This document shows, in pieces, positions 31,600 to 42,190 of a DNA stretch of 64,000 nt. The DNA is taken from assembly GCA_026214975.1 (NCBI GenBank), contig JAOBSW010000519.1, forward strand, positions 341,918-405,917, read 5' to 3'. Each line of letters opens with the position of its first letter. Within the stretch, counting starts at the first letter, position 1. Under the pieces are notes generated by a model. It saw only the letters and a program-made list of their open reading frames with translations, was not told where the DNA came from and searched no databases. This DNA comes from Gentiana macrophylla. Lineage: Eukaryota; Streptophyta; Magnoliopsida; Gentianales; Gentianaceae. A program made the translations under genes and the position numbers.

Positions 31600-32868
31600 T
31601 TGGTTTTCTGGGGTACATAAGTAGTAGGCGGCTTAGGCCCTTCTCCTGCATTAGGGTCACTATATCGGAATCCAGGATGGTTATGATTAGGCTTATATCC
31701 TCCCTATTGATTTCCTTGTCTTCCAATATAATTGGCTTCTTCAGTACCAGCATTCTCACTTTGATGAATCACTGATTCTGATCCCTTTCTACTCTTGCCA
31801 TCCTCTCTTGAATTCCATCTACCTTATTGTTGATAATGCACAGCTTGTTCAAAGATTTTGGTAGATGCACTATCCTCAAATATGTCGGCATGCCATCTTC
31901 ACAGTAGCTATGTCATTTCCTCCCCATTGACTATTCATCACTATTTGCTCCATCTTTCCTTGTGCCTCCTCAGGAGATAAAAGAACAAACGCTCCATTGC
32001 TAGAGGCGTCTACTCTAATTTTCTCAGTCTCTCTCAATCCATGGTAAAAAGTTGGCATTAAAAGCCAAAGAGAGATATCATGATGAGGACACTTTCTGAT
32101 AGCTTCCTTAAAGCGCTCCCAAGCTTGATCAAAACTCTCCCCAGGTTGTTGCTTAAATCCTAAGATGTCTTGGCGTAACTTAAAGGTTTTTCCTAAAGGA
32201 AAATACTTATTCATGAATTTTTGCAACAATTGTTCCCAAGTAGTGATAGATCCAGCCTCTAAAGAGAGAATCCATTGCTTAGCTTTATCTTTTAAAGTGA
32301 AAGGGAAAAGCTTAAGATGAATGTTACCCTCCAGGATTAATTCTGGCTTCATAGTGCTAACTATTTCCAAGAAATTCATCACGTGAACACCATGATCCTC
32401 GTTTTGGATTCCCTGAAAAGTGGAATAGTTGGTCACCATTTGAATTACATTAGGCCTAGGGTGATACACTTCCGCAGGGTCTTGAGGTGCTACGATAGCG
32501 GGAATGAATTGCTCGATAGTAGGCGTTGCATAACTTTGTAAAGTGCGTCTCGCTCCTTGAACTAGGGCTTGGTTTCCATTATTTGCATTACGATTATTCA
32601 CATTATTAGCATTATTGGCATTATTAATAACTTGTTCAGGATTAAGTACCTGGTTCGGATTGTTCAGAATGCCTTCCATTTCTGCCTCAGATTCAGAATG
32701 CTCAGAATGATTGGTTGTATGTCCTTCTTGCTCGCTTTCCTCAAGATTTGGATCCTCTTCTCCTTGTTTAGCTAGTTCTCTAGCTAAATTCCTATTTCGC
32801 CTCACAAATTTCTCTATTTCAGGATTATATGGCTCAAGCGGTTCCTTTGATTTCCGAGTAGCGTACTA
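31600..32868 (-). pseudogene. Athila-2 gag (capsid)
   Basis: A long open frame (32868 or 32805 to 31876) reads as Athila gag: LARELAKQGEEDPNLEESEQ, then an Asn-rich stretch, TLQSYATPTIEQF, NYSTFQGIQNEDHGVHVMNF, FPFTLKDKAKQWILSLEAGS and PLGKTFKLRQDILGFKQQPG. No ATG begins the open frame at its 5' end; the first is at 32805, so an upstream start codon was probably lost. Shifts and stops between 31875 and 31600 break the C-terminus. No CCHC knuckle was found. Confidence 0.85.
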
Positions 32869-33038
32869 TAAAATAACAAAAAACAATAAAACAATTAAAA
32901 ACTTAAAAGGCTAGGCCTTTAACTAGACTATATAATAAAAACAAAACTAAAACAGACTCTGAAAAATACGAAAACACAAAGCAGAAACTGTGTAAAACGA
33001 AACGGAATAGAAACTGCCCAGAAAAACTGGCTGGCTCC

Positions 33039-33067
33039 CAGCGAACAGGGAGTTCGCTGCCAGCGAG
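33039..33067 (-). other. Overlapping palindromes in the Athila-2 leader
   Basis: CAGCGAA (33039-33045) can pair with TTCGCTG (33053-33059), while TCGCTG-C-CAGCGA (33054-33066) forms a second, overlapping palindrome. The two cannot form together. They sit between primer site and gag. Related CTCGCTGCCAGCGAG words recur in the LTR. Confidence 0.6.
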
Positions 33068-33214
33068 ACCAGTGAAGTCTGGGAAACTGCCCAGATTTGT
33101 TTTACGACACTAACATGTTAATTTTATGCTACAAAAATTAATTCACAGACTCTATTCACAATATTTATGAATTTACTTTTAATAAAATAAGCTATATTTG
33201 ATTAATGACACGAG

Positions 33215-33232
33215 TCGCCGGCAACGGCGCCA
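33215..33232 (-). other. Primer binding site of Athila-2 (tRNA-Asp)
   Basis: TCGCCGGCAACGGCGCCA on the plus strand matches the tRNA-Asp 3' end with one mismatch. It lies 9 bp from the LTR end at 33242. Confidence 0.88.
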
Positions 33233-33241
33233 AAAACTTGA

Positions 33242-34766
33242 TGTTGGGTCAAGTAATAAAAATACTCGATACCTAAATAACACACTAGCAAGAGAACTAG
33301 GTTCAATCGTAGTATAGTTAGATAGAGTCCAGGTCGATCCCACAGAGACTCGGCTTAAACGAAGTATAACTTATTAAACTAAAGGCAAATTAAAGGCGGT
33401 CTCCGACCAACAATTAATGTAGAATTAAAATTGACACAATAGAAACACAAAACCAATAAAAGAGATAACGACACTAAGACACTTATTTTTATAGGTTTTA
33501 TAAATAATTAACAAACGGTATTGATAATGCTAGTAGTAATTACTCCCATATGCTATGTAGATTGACGACGAGACAAAATAAGACATTTTAGATTAATTAT
33601 TCTGACTACGGGAGTCATCCCCTAAAATAGATCTAGCTCCAGGTAGGGCATCTAGATCATCGTGTCTCCGTTACGTGACTTTGCTTTTTAGGCCTCCATC
33701 TCATATAACTTCTGACACAATTACAAAGCTAGGGATGCCGGTATAAACCGTAACCTCATCTAAGCAACATTCCTATGGTTAGGCGTACTTCTTAGACACC
33801 GATTCAATCTCTGCCCTAAGTAACAATCACTTTTGAGTCTCATGTTAAATTACGATGACAAATAATTAAGTTGATCAGGTTTAGTTACTCATTTTAATTA
33901 AAAAGTGGAGAACCTGACGTAGTCGAAGCCGTTCACAGACAAATCAAGAATGTCACAGATCTCGCTACCAACAAGACATTGGCTCACTGCCAGCGAGCTC
34001 TGATCTGAACCAGATTTGCTCGTGAAACGTATTTTAAACATGGGTTCGTTAATTAACTACATCACGAAATCAATACACAAAACAACTACTCCATAACGAA
34101 ATGAATTAGATCTACGAATAAAGATTGCATAATTGAGTAGACATTACCCTCGAAGACGAGCGTGATTCCCACTCCTCGATACGATCTCTAACCGGCGATT
34201 CTAACGACTCCGTAATGAAAGAGCATAAAATAAAGAAAACATATATTGAAAATAAAACCAATGTTGTGGAATTGTGTTTTGCTAAAGTATTCTAGAGTGT
34301 GTATAATAAAATTCATGGCTGCTCCTTTATATAGAGACTTAGACCGACTTAAAGATATATTTGAAAATCCTAAAACGCGTAGAGTTAACTCCCAGCCGAT
34401 CTCCCATAATTACTTGACTCGCCCCCAGCGAATCACCAGCTCGCTGCCAGCGAGTTCACTGCCTTCTGATTGGCTCGTTGGCATTTCTTGTTCCTTACTC
34501 CACTTTTCGTGCTGCTTCGGTATTTATCTTTAATGAAATCCGACTCTGCCTTGATTTCTCTTGAGATTTATTTCCTCCGATAATACATATCTTCCGATTT
34601 ACCGCAATCTATAAAATCATTGTTTATTGCACAGTAAATTATATTTAAATATTTAAAACAGATAAGTACCAAATTACATCTTATAAATCACACAACACTA
34701 AATAATCAATATAAACATGTGATTTAATATAAAATATATATTATTAATCTCGATTTAAGGCCAACG
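33242..34766 (-). repeat. 5' LTR of Athila-2
   Basis: 1525 bp. The minus strand starts CGTTGGCCTTAAATCG (an original TG probably changed to CG) and ends ATTACTTGACCCAACA. The outer end is placed where Sirevirus ORF3 sequence begins. TATATAAA in CTCTATATAAAGGAG at 34333-34326 is the likely core promoter. Parts align with the Athila-3 LTR (for example the TCTTCGAGGGTA word). Palindromes based on CGCTG/CAGCG lie at 33983-33997 and 34440-34454. Confidence 0.8.
34326..34333 (-). promoter_or_regulatory. TATA box in the Athila-2 LTR
   Basis: The minus strand reads CTCTATATAAAGGAG, a good plant TATA context, about 435 bp into the LTR. Confidence 0.6.
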
Positions 34767-35853
34767 TTGATGACTTTTATGGGTATAATTTGACCGTCAT
34801 TACTTGTTCAGCATCTATAGCGGAAACTTGTTTCTCTGTTAGTTTCAGCTTTTTGTTTTCAACAAATTGAGCATCTTCTGTTGTCAATTTTTGTTCCCCC
34901 TCAGTTGGTGCTGTCTTGCTTGTTTCAGTTTCCTCAACTGAGGTACCTGGGAACAAACATCTTCCAACTGACTTGTCCTTCTGTGAGTCAGCTTTTCACT
35001 TAACGCCTTTCTGTTCTACTATCTACTGAGAAACGGTCTTCTTCTTTTCTTCAGCTATGGAAGACTATTTCCTTGAACTTACTAATGCTGCAATTTTCTT
35101 AGTATCAGTAGTTCCTGAAACAGTAGCTTCTTTAGCCTCCTTTCCTTGACCGAGTCTCTTTAAGTAATACGGAATCACTCTACTGAGTGATATCTTCAAC
35201 CAAAATCTACCAATTAACTGACTTCCTTCAGTTTGGGTTTTTCTAACATATTCTAATTCTGCTAAGTGTTGCTTCTTGATCTGACTGAACACATATCATG
35301 ACCATATGAATTCAAATTCATCCTGTATGCTGTTCATCAGACGTATCCCGTCATCGGACAAGTTATCTAACCGTTTGAAATGTCCCATAACATGTTTGCT
35401 AATCCATTTGCTGTGTAAGGCAAATTCAGTCTTGAGATGGTTGAGATTCGTATAAGCTCCGTTTGGTTGATCTGTGGCTGAAATCTGGGTGAGAAAGGCT
35501 TTACACTTGAGTGGAAAACAAGCTAGGTCGATTGATTTCACAAGTGGCTTATTGAAATCAAATAGTTGCCTTATTATCTCTTCATTGATAATAACCTTCT
35601 CTCCACGAACATTTGTCACCAGTGAGTTCTTTACCATCTTCATATTTTCCCAAAATTGCAATAAACCTTCCAAGTCAAGATCTTTCTTCATTTTGACTTC
35701 CAAAAGATTTCTCAGTTCTTGTGTTTTCTTGATCTTTTCGTATATAAAACTGGCGAGAAGAGTATTGTTGCGCAAAATTCAATTTTGTTCAAAAGAAAAC
35801 CTTTCTACAACGGCTATCAATCTGGATTCTTGTGAGTGTTTTAAGGCGGCCGT
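34767..35853 (-). pseudogene. SIRE-B ORF3, N-terminal part, broken
   Basis: By alignment with SIRE-D (ATGGCAGCC) the start codon here is ACG (ACGGCCGCC, 35853-35845), a lost start. A 159-codon open stretch (35775-35296) follows with LLQFWENMK and LVKSIDLACFPLK; a stop and then 35292-35065 continue with KQHLAELEYVRKTQTEG. It becomes Lys/Glu/Thr-rich before the Athila-2 insertion. The protein is soluble-looking. Role unknown. Confidence 0.7.
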
Positions 35854-35919
35854 TGTGAGAAAATTTTCAGGGCTTTAAGAAAAATTTCATTTTTGTGTTT
35901 TGAGGGGATAGGATTCTGA

Positions 35920-35948
35920 AAAGATTTACAGAGGGGTTGGGCGGTTAG
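35920..35948 (-). promoter_or_regulatory. Degenerate ORF3 promoter block of SIRE-B
   Basis: The minus strand reads CCGCCCAACCCCTCTGTAAATC. The C-box is kept, but the expected TATATA is TGTAAATC. It lies about 70-77 nt upstream of the lost start codon, at the place matching SIRE-D. Confidence 0.4.
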
Positions 35949-36224
35949 TGATCTAATTGCACTATCTTTTGAGAGATATTGTACAATCTTTTCAAATACC
36001 ACTGAGTGTTTGTGTATCCGATGCACGTACTATTTGACATTATTAGGGTACACAAGCAACAAATTCTGACAAAAACGGCGGTAATTAAATGCAAAGTAAC
36101 TGTTGTCGGTTTATCATTTTAACCTTTGAAATTCTTTGACCGAAAAACTGATTTGAATTTTCAGCGGTTAGTCCTTAAAGGTCAGTTCCATCCATCATTC
36201 AGTTGGTCAGTTTGAGATTTTTGA

Positions 36225-36292
36225 TGTCAATGACTGATCTGTCAAGTGAGCTCACCCATCTTGAGAAAGATCAATCCCCTTGACGAATCTCT
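36225..36292 (-). promoter_or_regulatory. Conserved palindromic block after SIRE-B pol
   Basis: The minus strand reads GTCAAGGGGATTGATCTTT, then GGGTGAGCTCACTT and GACAGATCAGTCATTG. GTGAGCTCAC at 36246-36255 is a perfect palindrome, and TGACTGATCTGTCA (plus strand, 36231-36244) is nearly one. It is homologous to SIRE-A 20564-20743 and SIRE-D 61990-62060. Confidence 0.75.
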
Positions 36293-36304
36293 GAGGCTTA
36301 ACTG

Positions 36305-38196
36305 ACTTAACTGACTTTTATGATCCCCAATTCAGTTCTCAATTTTGAAAACCTCTCTTTGTCCAGAGGTTTTGTGAAGATGTCAGCCAACTGGTTCTCA
36401 ATTGGGACATACAGAACTGTAATATGTTTCTTTTCTACAGGATCCCTTATAAAGTGATGTCTCACATCAATGTGCTTTGTCCTTTAGTGCAAAACTAGGT
36501 TATCTGTTATAGCTATTGCACTTGTATTATCACACATTATAGGTATCAAACCTTCTTCAATGCCATAATCTGTTAGTTGTTGTTTGATTCGTAAAATTTG
36601 AGCACGACAACTTTTGGCTACGATGTATTCAGCTTTAGCTGTAGAGGTTGAAATTGAATTCAGCTTTTTACTTAACCATGACACAAGTTTATCTCCAAGT
36701 AACTGACATGTGCTTGAAGTACTTTTTCTGTCTACTTTGCATCCAACATAATCTGAGTCTGAGTAGGATATCAGCTTGAATTCTCCTTCTCTTGAATACA
36801 ATATCCCTACTCCTGCTGTGTCTTTTAGATACTTCGAGGTTCTCTTGACAACTGTAAGATGACTTTCTTTAGGTCTCGTCTAAAACGTTGCGCAATCACC
36901 AACTGCGAAGGATATATCTGGCCTACTTTCTATAAGATAAAATAGACTTCCAATCACTCTTCTATTGAGAGTTTCATCGAAATACTTGACATCTTTATCT
37001 TCATCTAGTCAGATGTTGGTTCCAATAGGTGTTGCAATTCCAGCACTATTCTCCATCCCAAACTTTTTGATAAGTTCTCTTGTGTATTTTGTTTGGTGAA
37101 TGAATATTCCATTATCCCTTTGTTTAACTTGTAAACCTAGAAAGTAATTTAGGTCACCCATTATTCTCATTTGAAATGTGCTCTTCATCGAACTTACAAT
37201 TTTTTCACAAAGTTGTTCAATTTCAGATCCAAAAATGATATCATCAACATAAATTTGAACTAGGAGAGTGCTTTCTTAAATCCTCACTCTGAACAAGGTA
37301 TTGTCAATGGTTCCTTTGGTAAAACCATTGTCCACCAAAAACTGAGATAAGGTTTCATACCAGGCTCTGGGTGCCTGTTTCAGTCCGTAGAGTGCTTTAT
37401 TCAGTTTGAAAACTTTGTCAGCTTGATCCTTAATCTCAAATCCAGGTGGTTGTTGTACATATACTTCTTCTTCAAGTATTCCATTCAGAAATGCGTTTCT
37501 AGCGTCCATTTGGTAAACTTTGAACTTCTTGTGTGCAACAAAGGCAAGGAATAATCTGATTGCCTCTAACCTTGCTATTGGAGCATAAGTTTCATCAAAG
37601 TCTATCCCTTCTGCTTGTGAGTACCCTTTGGCTACAAGTCTAGCCGTATTTCTAACAATATTTCCATCTTCATCAAGCTTGTTTCGGAAAACCCAGTTGG
37701 TGCCAATAACATTGACATGATCTGGTCTGTCCACTAGCTCCCATACTTGATTTCTTTCGAATTCAATGAGTTCATCTTGCGTGGCTAGTATCCAATCTGG
37801 ATCTTTCAAAGCTTCTTCTATCTCTTTTGGTTCAGACTGAGATAAAAAGCATGCTATCATGGCATTTAACTGATTTCCTGTGCGAACTCCTTGTTGAAAA
37901 TCCCCAATCACCTGTTCTTCAGGGTGATCTCTCATCCATTGATGCACTGGGGTTGCATTAAAGGGTCTTCATTTTGTTGAACTGGTTCTTCTTTCTTCTT
38001 GAGCTTGATCTTCTTGAGTTGGATCAGTATCATGTTGTTCGACCATGAGTTCTATTGTTGGCAGCTGAGACTGATCTTGGTCTGAAAAATCTGATATTCT
38101 AAATCTTCCAATATCTACAAAAACTGGTTTTGGAATCTCTTGTGACGGAGACTGAGAAACTGGTTCAGCTAAGTCTTCAATTGTGCTACACAACAT
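36305..38196 (-). pseudogene. SIRE-B reverse transcriptase and RNase H, broken
   Basis: The first piece (38196-37969) is the acidic linker. 37947-37276 is a 223-codon RT stretch with [35 protein letters not shown] (usual DVKS changed to DARN) and [11 protein letters not shown]. The catalytic YVDDIIFG is intact (37251-37240) after one frame break. RT then decays to 36810, and RNase H (36801-36484) keeps YSDSDYVG and CDNTSAIAI. A stop follows near 36484, and the C-terminus is read in another frame to about 36305. Confidence 0.85.
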
Positions 38197-38199
38197 TTG

Positions 38200-38900
38200 A
38201 CTATAAAATAATAGGTATGATTAAACATTTCTACCTACATGATTTGAACATCGACTAACGCTTGGAGAGGATGAAAATGATTGCTACACAACATATACAA
38301 ACATACACAAAATTTAGCTGGAATTCAAAGATGGCTACCAACCGGATTTGAACGTAGACAACTCATAGATGGGATACTAAAAATGATTTGTTTTTTTAAA
38401 GGGAAACATAAGATCTTCTATTTCATTATGGCATCTCTTAACTAGTTTTCGAAATTAAAGTGATACTACAGACACAACGGTTGTGTCACAAAACCTTTTA
38501 CATGCACTATTGATTATATGAGCCTACATCATAAAATATAGAAACTACATTATAATTATAGGTAAAAATAGGTGTTTCATTACTCGTTGTGACTCAACGA
38601 TTTGTCTTTAGCAATGTTCTATTTAAAATAGTTTGAAAACAATTAAGTAAAGACATGTTTGCATTTTGCTTAAGAAAGTTTATTAATAGAAAACAAAATA
38701 CAGGGAGCAGAAGAAGTAGCCGAAATGATATTTTCACAGTTCAGAAATTATTTCCTAAAAGATTCATTCCAACTGGTAGAAATGATAAAAACAAACACGC
38801 ATACACATAGTATACTACGATCACTTTCAAACATATCATACGTGACATTCTTGTTAAGTTATTTTTTTTTAACACATTCTAGCTAACTTATATTTTTTTT
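38200..38900. other. AT-rich stretch without recognisable features
   Basis: About 700 bp, AT-rich, between the broken end of SIRE-B and the inverted-repeat segment. No ORF above 60 codons, no LTR ends, no RNA gene seen. Confidence 0.5.
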
Positions 38901-38928
38901 TTGTTAGAGGTGATAATGTTATACTACT

Positions 38929-39254
38929 ATCTTTCCCAAAAACTTAAACTGAAGGGGAAAGCTAATTAACATTACATATATCTCAGTATGCCCCCTCAAG
39001 TGTGGGCTTATGGAGTGGAGACAGGCCCAACACTACATTTGTTTTTCTTGTTTGAGAAGTTTGGGCCTGTAAGAAGTGAGAGGCCCAACACTAGTTTTTT
39101 TTTATTTTTGTTTTTATTTGTGCTAGAAGCAGGGTTTGAAATCAGGAGATTTGTTTCGATACTGTGTTAAAAACTATCTCTCCTAAAAGCAGCAGATGGG
39201 AGGTAGATAATGTTAAATATCTACCTCCATCACGCTTAAGTTTTTGGGAAAGAT
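38929..39254. repeat. Segment bounded by a perfect 19-bp inverted repeat
   Basis: ATCTTTCCCAAAAACTTAA (38929-38947) is the exact reverse complement of 39236-39254. The arms extend imperfectly by about 7 bp. An initiator-Met primer-like TGGTATTAGAGCC begins at the last base of the right arm (39254-39266), so the segment may be an LTR relic whose ends were retained, or a small foldback element. No coding content. Confidence 0.55.
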
Positions 39255-39384
39255 GGTATTAGAGCCAGAGGTCATGAGATCGAACCCTGGTTGGAACATT
39301 ATTTAAAAAAAAATTGTGCAAGTGCTGGGAGAGATTGCATATACTCTTGAATAAAAATTGTGTAAATGCTGGGACAGACTGCCC

Positions 39385-39513
39385 ACACTTGAGGGCGGTG
39401 TTGGGAGACATTCCCACACTTTTTAATGTATAAAGAAATATAGTAGCACATATACTATTACAGGTTGGTTTTAATAGAATGGTAAGGCCTTGATCTATAC
39501 ATGGTATCAGAGC
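39385..39513 (+). repeat. Short LTR-like unit with PPT on the left and PBS on the right
   Basis: CACTTGAGGGCGG is followed at 39399 by TGTTGGGAGACATTCCC; the unit ends GATCTATACA at 39501 and is followed by a perfect TGGTATCAGAGC (39502-39513). A TG...CA segment of 103 bp between a purine tract and a primer site is the layout of an LTR shared by two tandem elements, or of a TRIM (miniature LTR element). No second copy of this LTR was found. Confidence 0.5.
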
Positions 39514-39968
39514 ACTCTGACTAACGTCTTTTCGGTCCTGAGAAATCTTTACGGAAAAATGTTTGGGTGGGGGTTTGTAACATTCATCTAAATGAACCCT
39601 CACCCTCCTCATCTTTTATATTTATTTTGGTTTTTTTTTTTCTGAAGTTGATCTAAATAAATTGTGGTGTTGTTTGCATCCCAAGTGGATCAACACATCC
39701 TTGGTTGTTTTTTCCCATTTATTTCACCCTTATAGTTGTTCTGAATAAATTGTTTATGATGTCCAAAATTGCAAATTTTTCCAAATTCAAGCTCATCATC
39801 CCGATCATTTCTCAATTTCTTTGGCGTCCTGTCTATTCGATTTCTTTGGTGAGTTATTGTCGTCAATTTCTTTTTACCTCATCAAATTTCCAACAATCCC
39901 ACCAAGGTCTTTCCCAAATCATAATTCTCAATACTATTCACCATTCTATCATTTTCTCAATCACTTAT
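39514..39968. other. AT-rich DNA left of Tekay-1
   Basis: About 450 bp, T-rich, no convincing ORF. It is continuous with 49447 onward once Tekay-1 is removed. It may be the interior of the LTR element whose primer site is at 39502. Confidence 0.4.
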
Positions 39969-42156
39969 TGTAACGCACCTTTCCCGGACACCGAGTCCTT
40001 ATCCGGAAATCGAAACGTTCGGCACGCATAATATTAAATAAATAATATTACACGTAAGCCTCTACTGTGTCGTATCAAATTAAAGCAAACGGAAGCTAAA
40101 AAGACTCGGGTAATTTTTTCCCAAATGACCAAGAATAGAAGTACTAAAGATTGAATAGAATGTAATACTTATTACATCGGAAACCAACCGAATCCAAAAG
40201 TACGAATCTCAAAAATAAAAGGAAACTACAAGTTCCAACAATAATCCAGATCTGGGAAAATAAACGTAAATAAAAGAAAAATAAACAAGGTCTTCAACTC
40301 CGGCGTCCTCAAACGTCGTCATCAAAGTCCTCGAAATATTCACTAACCTGTTCATCTTCTCTCCCCCAAACACATAAATAAACATGCATTTGAGGTAAGT
40401 ACATTTGTACAAAGTAAGAAGTAGAAGCTACAATTAAATTAAGGTTATTATTAAAGATATTATCTTAGTGAGACCGACTCAATTTAGGGTTCACTTCGTG
40501 TGCATCAACACGTCATGACTAAACGTTTCTAACTTAGCTTATCTCCGTTACATCATTACTCAAGGACACTTTGTGCATGGCGCTCATCACCAAGATATAC
40601 TTTCTAACTAAAGGTGATTAGCACCGATTAGCTCCGGGTCTCCCGGTATGTATATCGTCCGATGAATTTTCTCCACTACCCTTGGCCGTTTAAGGCCGAT
40701 AGCGTTTGTTCACCTTTTATGAACGTATCACATCGCCGATATGCTTGATGTTTAACCGAGAATAAATGATGTTTTAGCTTTTATCTACACGTATGTAATT
40801 ATTAATGTGAATTAACTAACCGCCTAAATGTTTTCAGAATAAAACTCACCTTAACAACTCTACTCCCTCACTTAGACAACTAGACATCACATCCTATCAA
40901 TTACACAGACATTGATGAACCCTAGTTCATCAAAGCACAAGCCCTTTCATGCCCTTCCGACGGATCCGAACTTCAACTCCCTTTAATAGTACATTCGGTG
41001 TTTTAACTGAACGAATCGGAAGTTCAATCGAAGCTTGTTCATATTTGATTAATGTTAACATATCATGATTAAGGTGTTTAAAACAGTGAACACGATTATG
41101 AGGCCAAAAACCAAGCTAAAATGCTAGAGTAGTGAAAACAAGATAAAACAGGCCAAACGCCCGTTTGAAACCTTATGGACGCCCGTCCACTAACCTCGAA
41201 TGCCCGTCCGTCAAAAACAGTTACATCCTGAATAAAAAATCTGACCTCAAACGACCGTCTGCCTGGTGCAAACGCCCGTTTGAGCTGCTAGGGTCTCAGA
41301 CGCCCGTCCGCCTGGGTTTCTCCCAAAACGCTAAAATGTTCACAACTCGATTTCTATACCGATTCTAACCTAATTAACAACGAATTAATCCCAGTAAAAC
41401 ACAAAAAACATATCTAATCAACCATAGCATCTATGATCCTTTGATCAACGAAAAAGCACAACCTTCTTGCATATACGCATCATAAATCTTGATCAAAACC
41501 TCAATAACAATAATTGGAATTGTAGGAAGAGCCTCTTACCTTTTAAGCAGCAAATTCCAACTCCAAACCACAGAAAACAGCAGCAAAAACTGATCCTTTT
41601 CTGCAGGAAAACATGTGATAAATCCAAACTTAGATTAGATTCGATCACACGCTTCTAAATGATAAAAACTACGAATTGATGAGTTTGAATCCTTCAAACT
41701 CGAAGAAGAACAAAGCTAGGGCTTAATCATACCTTATCAAAGCTTCAACTTTTTGATGTCACAACGTTGCTCTCTTCACAACGATTCCGGTGCTCGACTC
41801 TAATCTGAAAACCGTCAAGGATTTAATTAACAACTGATGAAAATTCTCTCAGCCCTATTCCCTTGCTCACACACGCTGAAGACAAGTTTGGAGGTGGAGA
41901 AATATGATTAAAACTTTAAGGGGCTGATTATGTTGATTTTCCTTAAATAGGAAAAATCCCAATATTACCTAATTGCACTGATTTTCCTTAATCACCCTTA
42001 TTAAACCAGATTTTCTTCCTTAAATATTTATATATATATCTCGAAAATATATACATAAATACCCAAATTATTAAACTCCTAATAAGGGAACCGAACCCAA
42101 TTTTTCGTTTTCGCAAAATGACACTTCTGCCCTTTCCCGAAAATCGGAATATTACA
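39969..42156 (-). repeat. 3' LTR of Tekay-1
   Basis: 2188 bp, TGTAACGCACC...GGAATATTACA on the plus strand. It aligns with 47287-49446. It has about 55 bp near 40184-40238 that the other LTR lacks and lacks one palindrome unit present at 48568-48605. Arrays of CG-CC-CG palindromes lie at 41154-41310. Confidence 0.95.
41154..41310 (-). repeat. Array of covarying palindromes in the Tekay-1 3' LTR
   Basis: Six units share a CG-CC-CG core. CAAACG-CC-CGTTTG (41154-41167 and 41269-41282) and TGGACG-CC-CGTCCA (41176-41189) are perfect; the others carry one to three mismatches. Arm bases differ between units, yet the partner arm changes to match. The array is GC-rich inside an AT-rich LTR. Confidence 0.8.
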
Positions 42157-42175
42157 TTCTTCCCCCTTAAAGGAG
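42157..42175 (-). promoter_or_regulatory. Polypurine tract of Tekay-1
   Basis: The minus strand reads CTCCTTTAAGGGGGAAGAA directly before the 3' LTR start TGTAATATTCC. It is the plus-strand primer. Confidence 0.88.
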
Positions 42176-42190
42176 TTTCGTCCTCGAAAC

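Larger units (their letters stand above)
27006..34766 (-). mobile_element. Athila-2: Athila-type Ty3/gypsy element, right-hand part
   Basis: On the minus strand: 5' LTR (34766-33242), Asp primer site (33232-33215), leader, gag, protease, RT, RNase H and integrase to 27265, then 3' non-coding DNA cut by SIRE-A at 27005 and resumed at 13275. It is the best-preserved gypsy coding set in the window, with only a few stops. Its 5' LTR outer end abuts Sirevirus ORF3 sequence at 34767, so it inserted into SIRE-B. A matching 3' LTR was not found, so the target duplication (TTGAT on this side) cannot be tested. Confidence 0.9.
34767..38200 (-). mobile_element. SIRE-B: internal fragment of a Sirevirus
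   Basis: On the minus strand it holds RT/RNase H (38196-36305), the conserved palindromic spacer (36290-36225) and the first third of ORF3 (35853-34767), where the Athila-2 LTR cuts it. There is no LTR, gag, protease or integrase: the 5' end stops at about 38200 in unrelated AT-rich DNA. It is closely related to SIRE-D in every part. Confidence 0.85.

Noticed and set aside
34767..34771. TTGAT as an Athila-2 target duplication
   Set aside because: The partner copy could not be found, so it is only an expectation.
39270..39300. tRNA/SINE-like B-box (GATCGAACCCTGG)
   Set aside because: No A-box or tRNA cloverleaf around it; it lies just after a primer-like site.
41995..42055. AT-rich TATATATATA run in the Tekay-1 LTR as a promoter
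   Set aside because: It is simple AT-rich sequence close to the U3 start, with no positional support for a TATA box.
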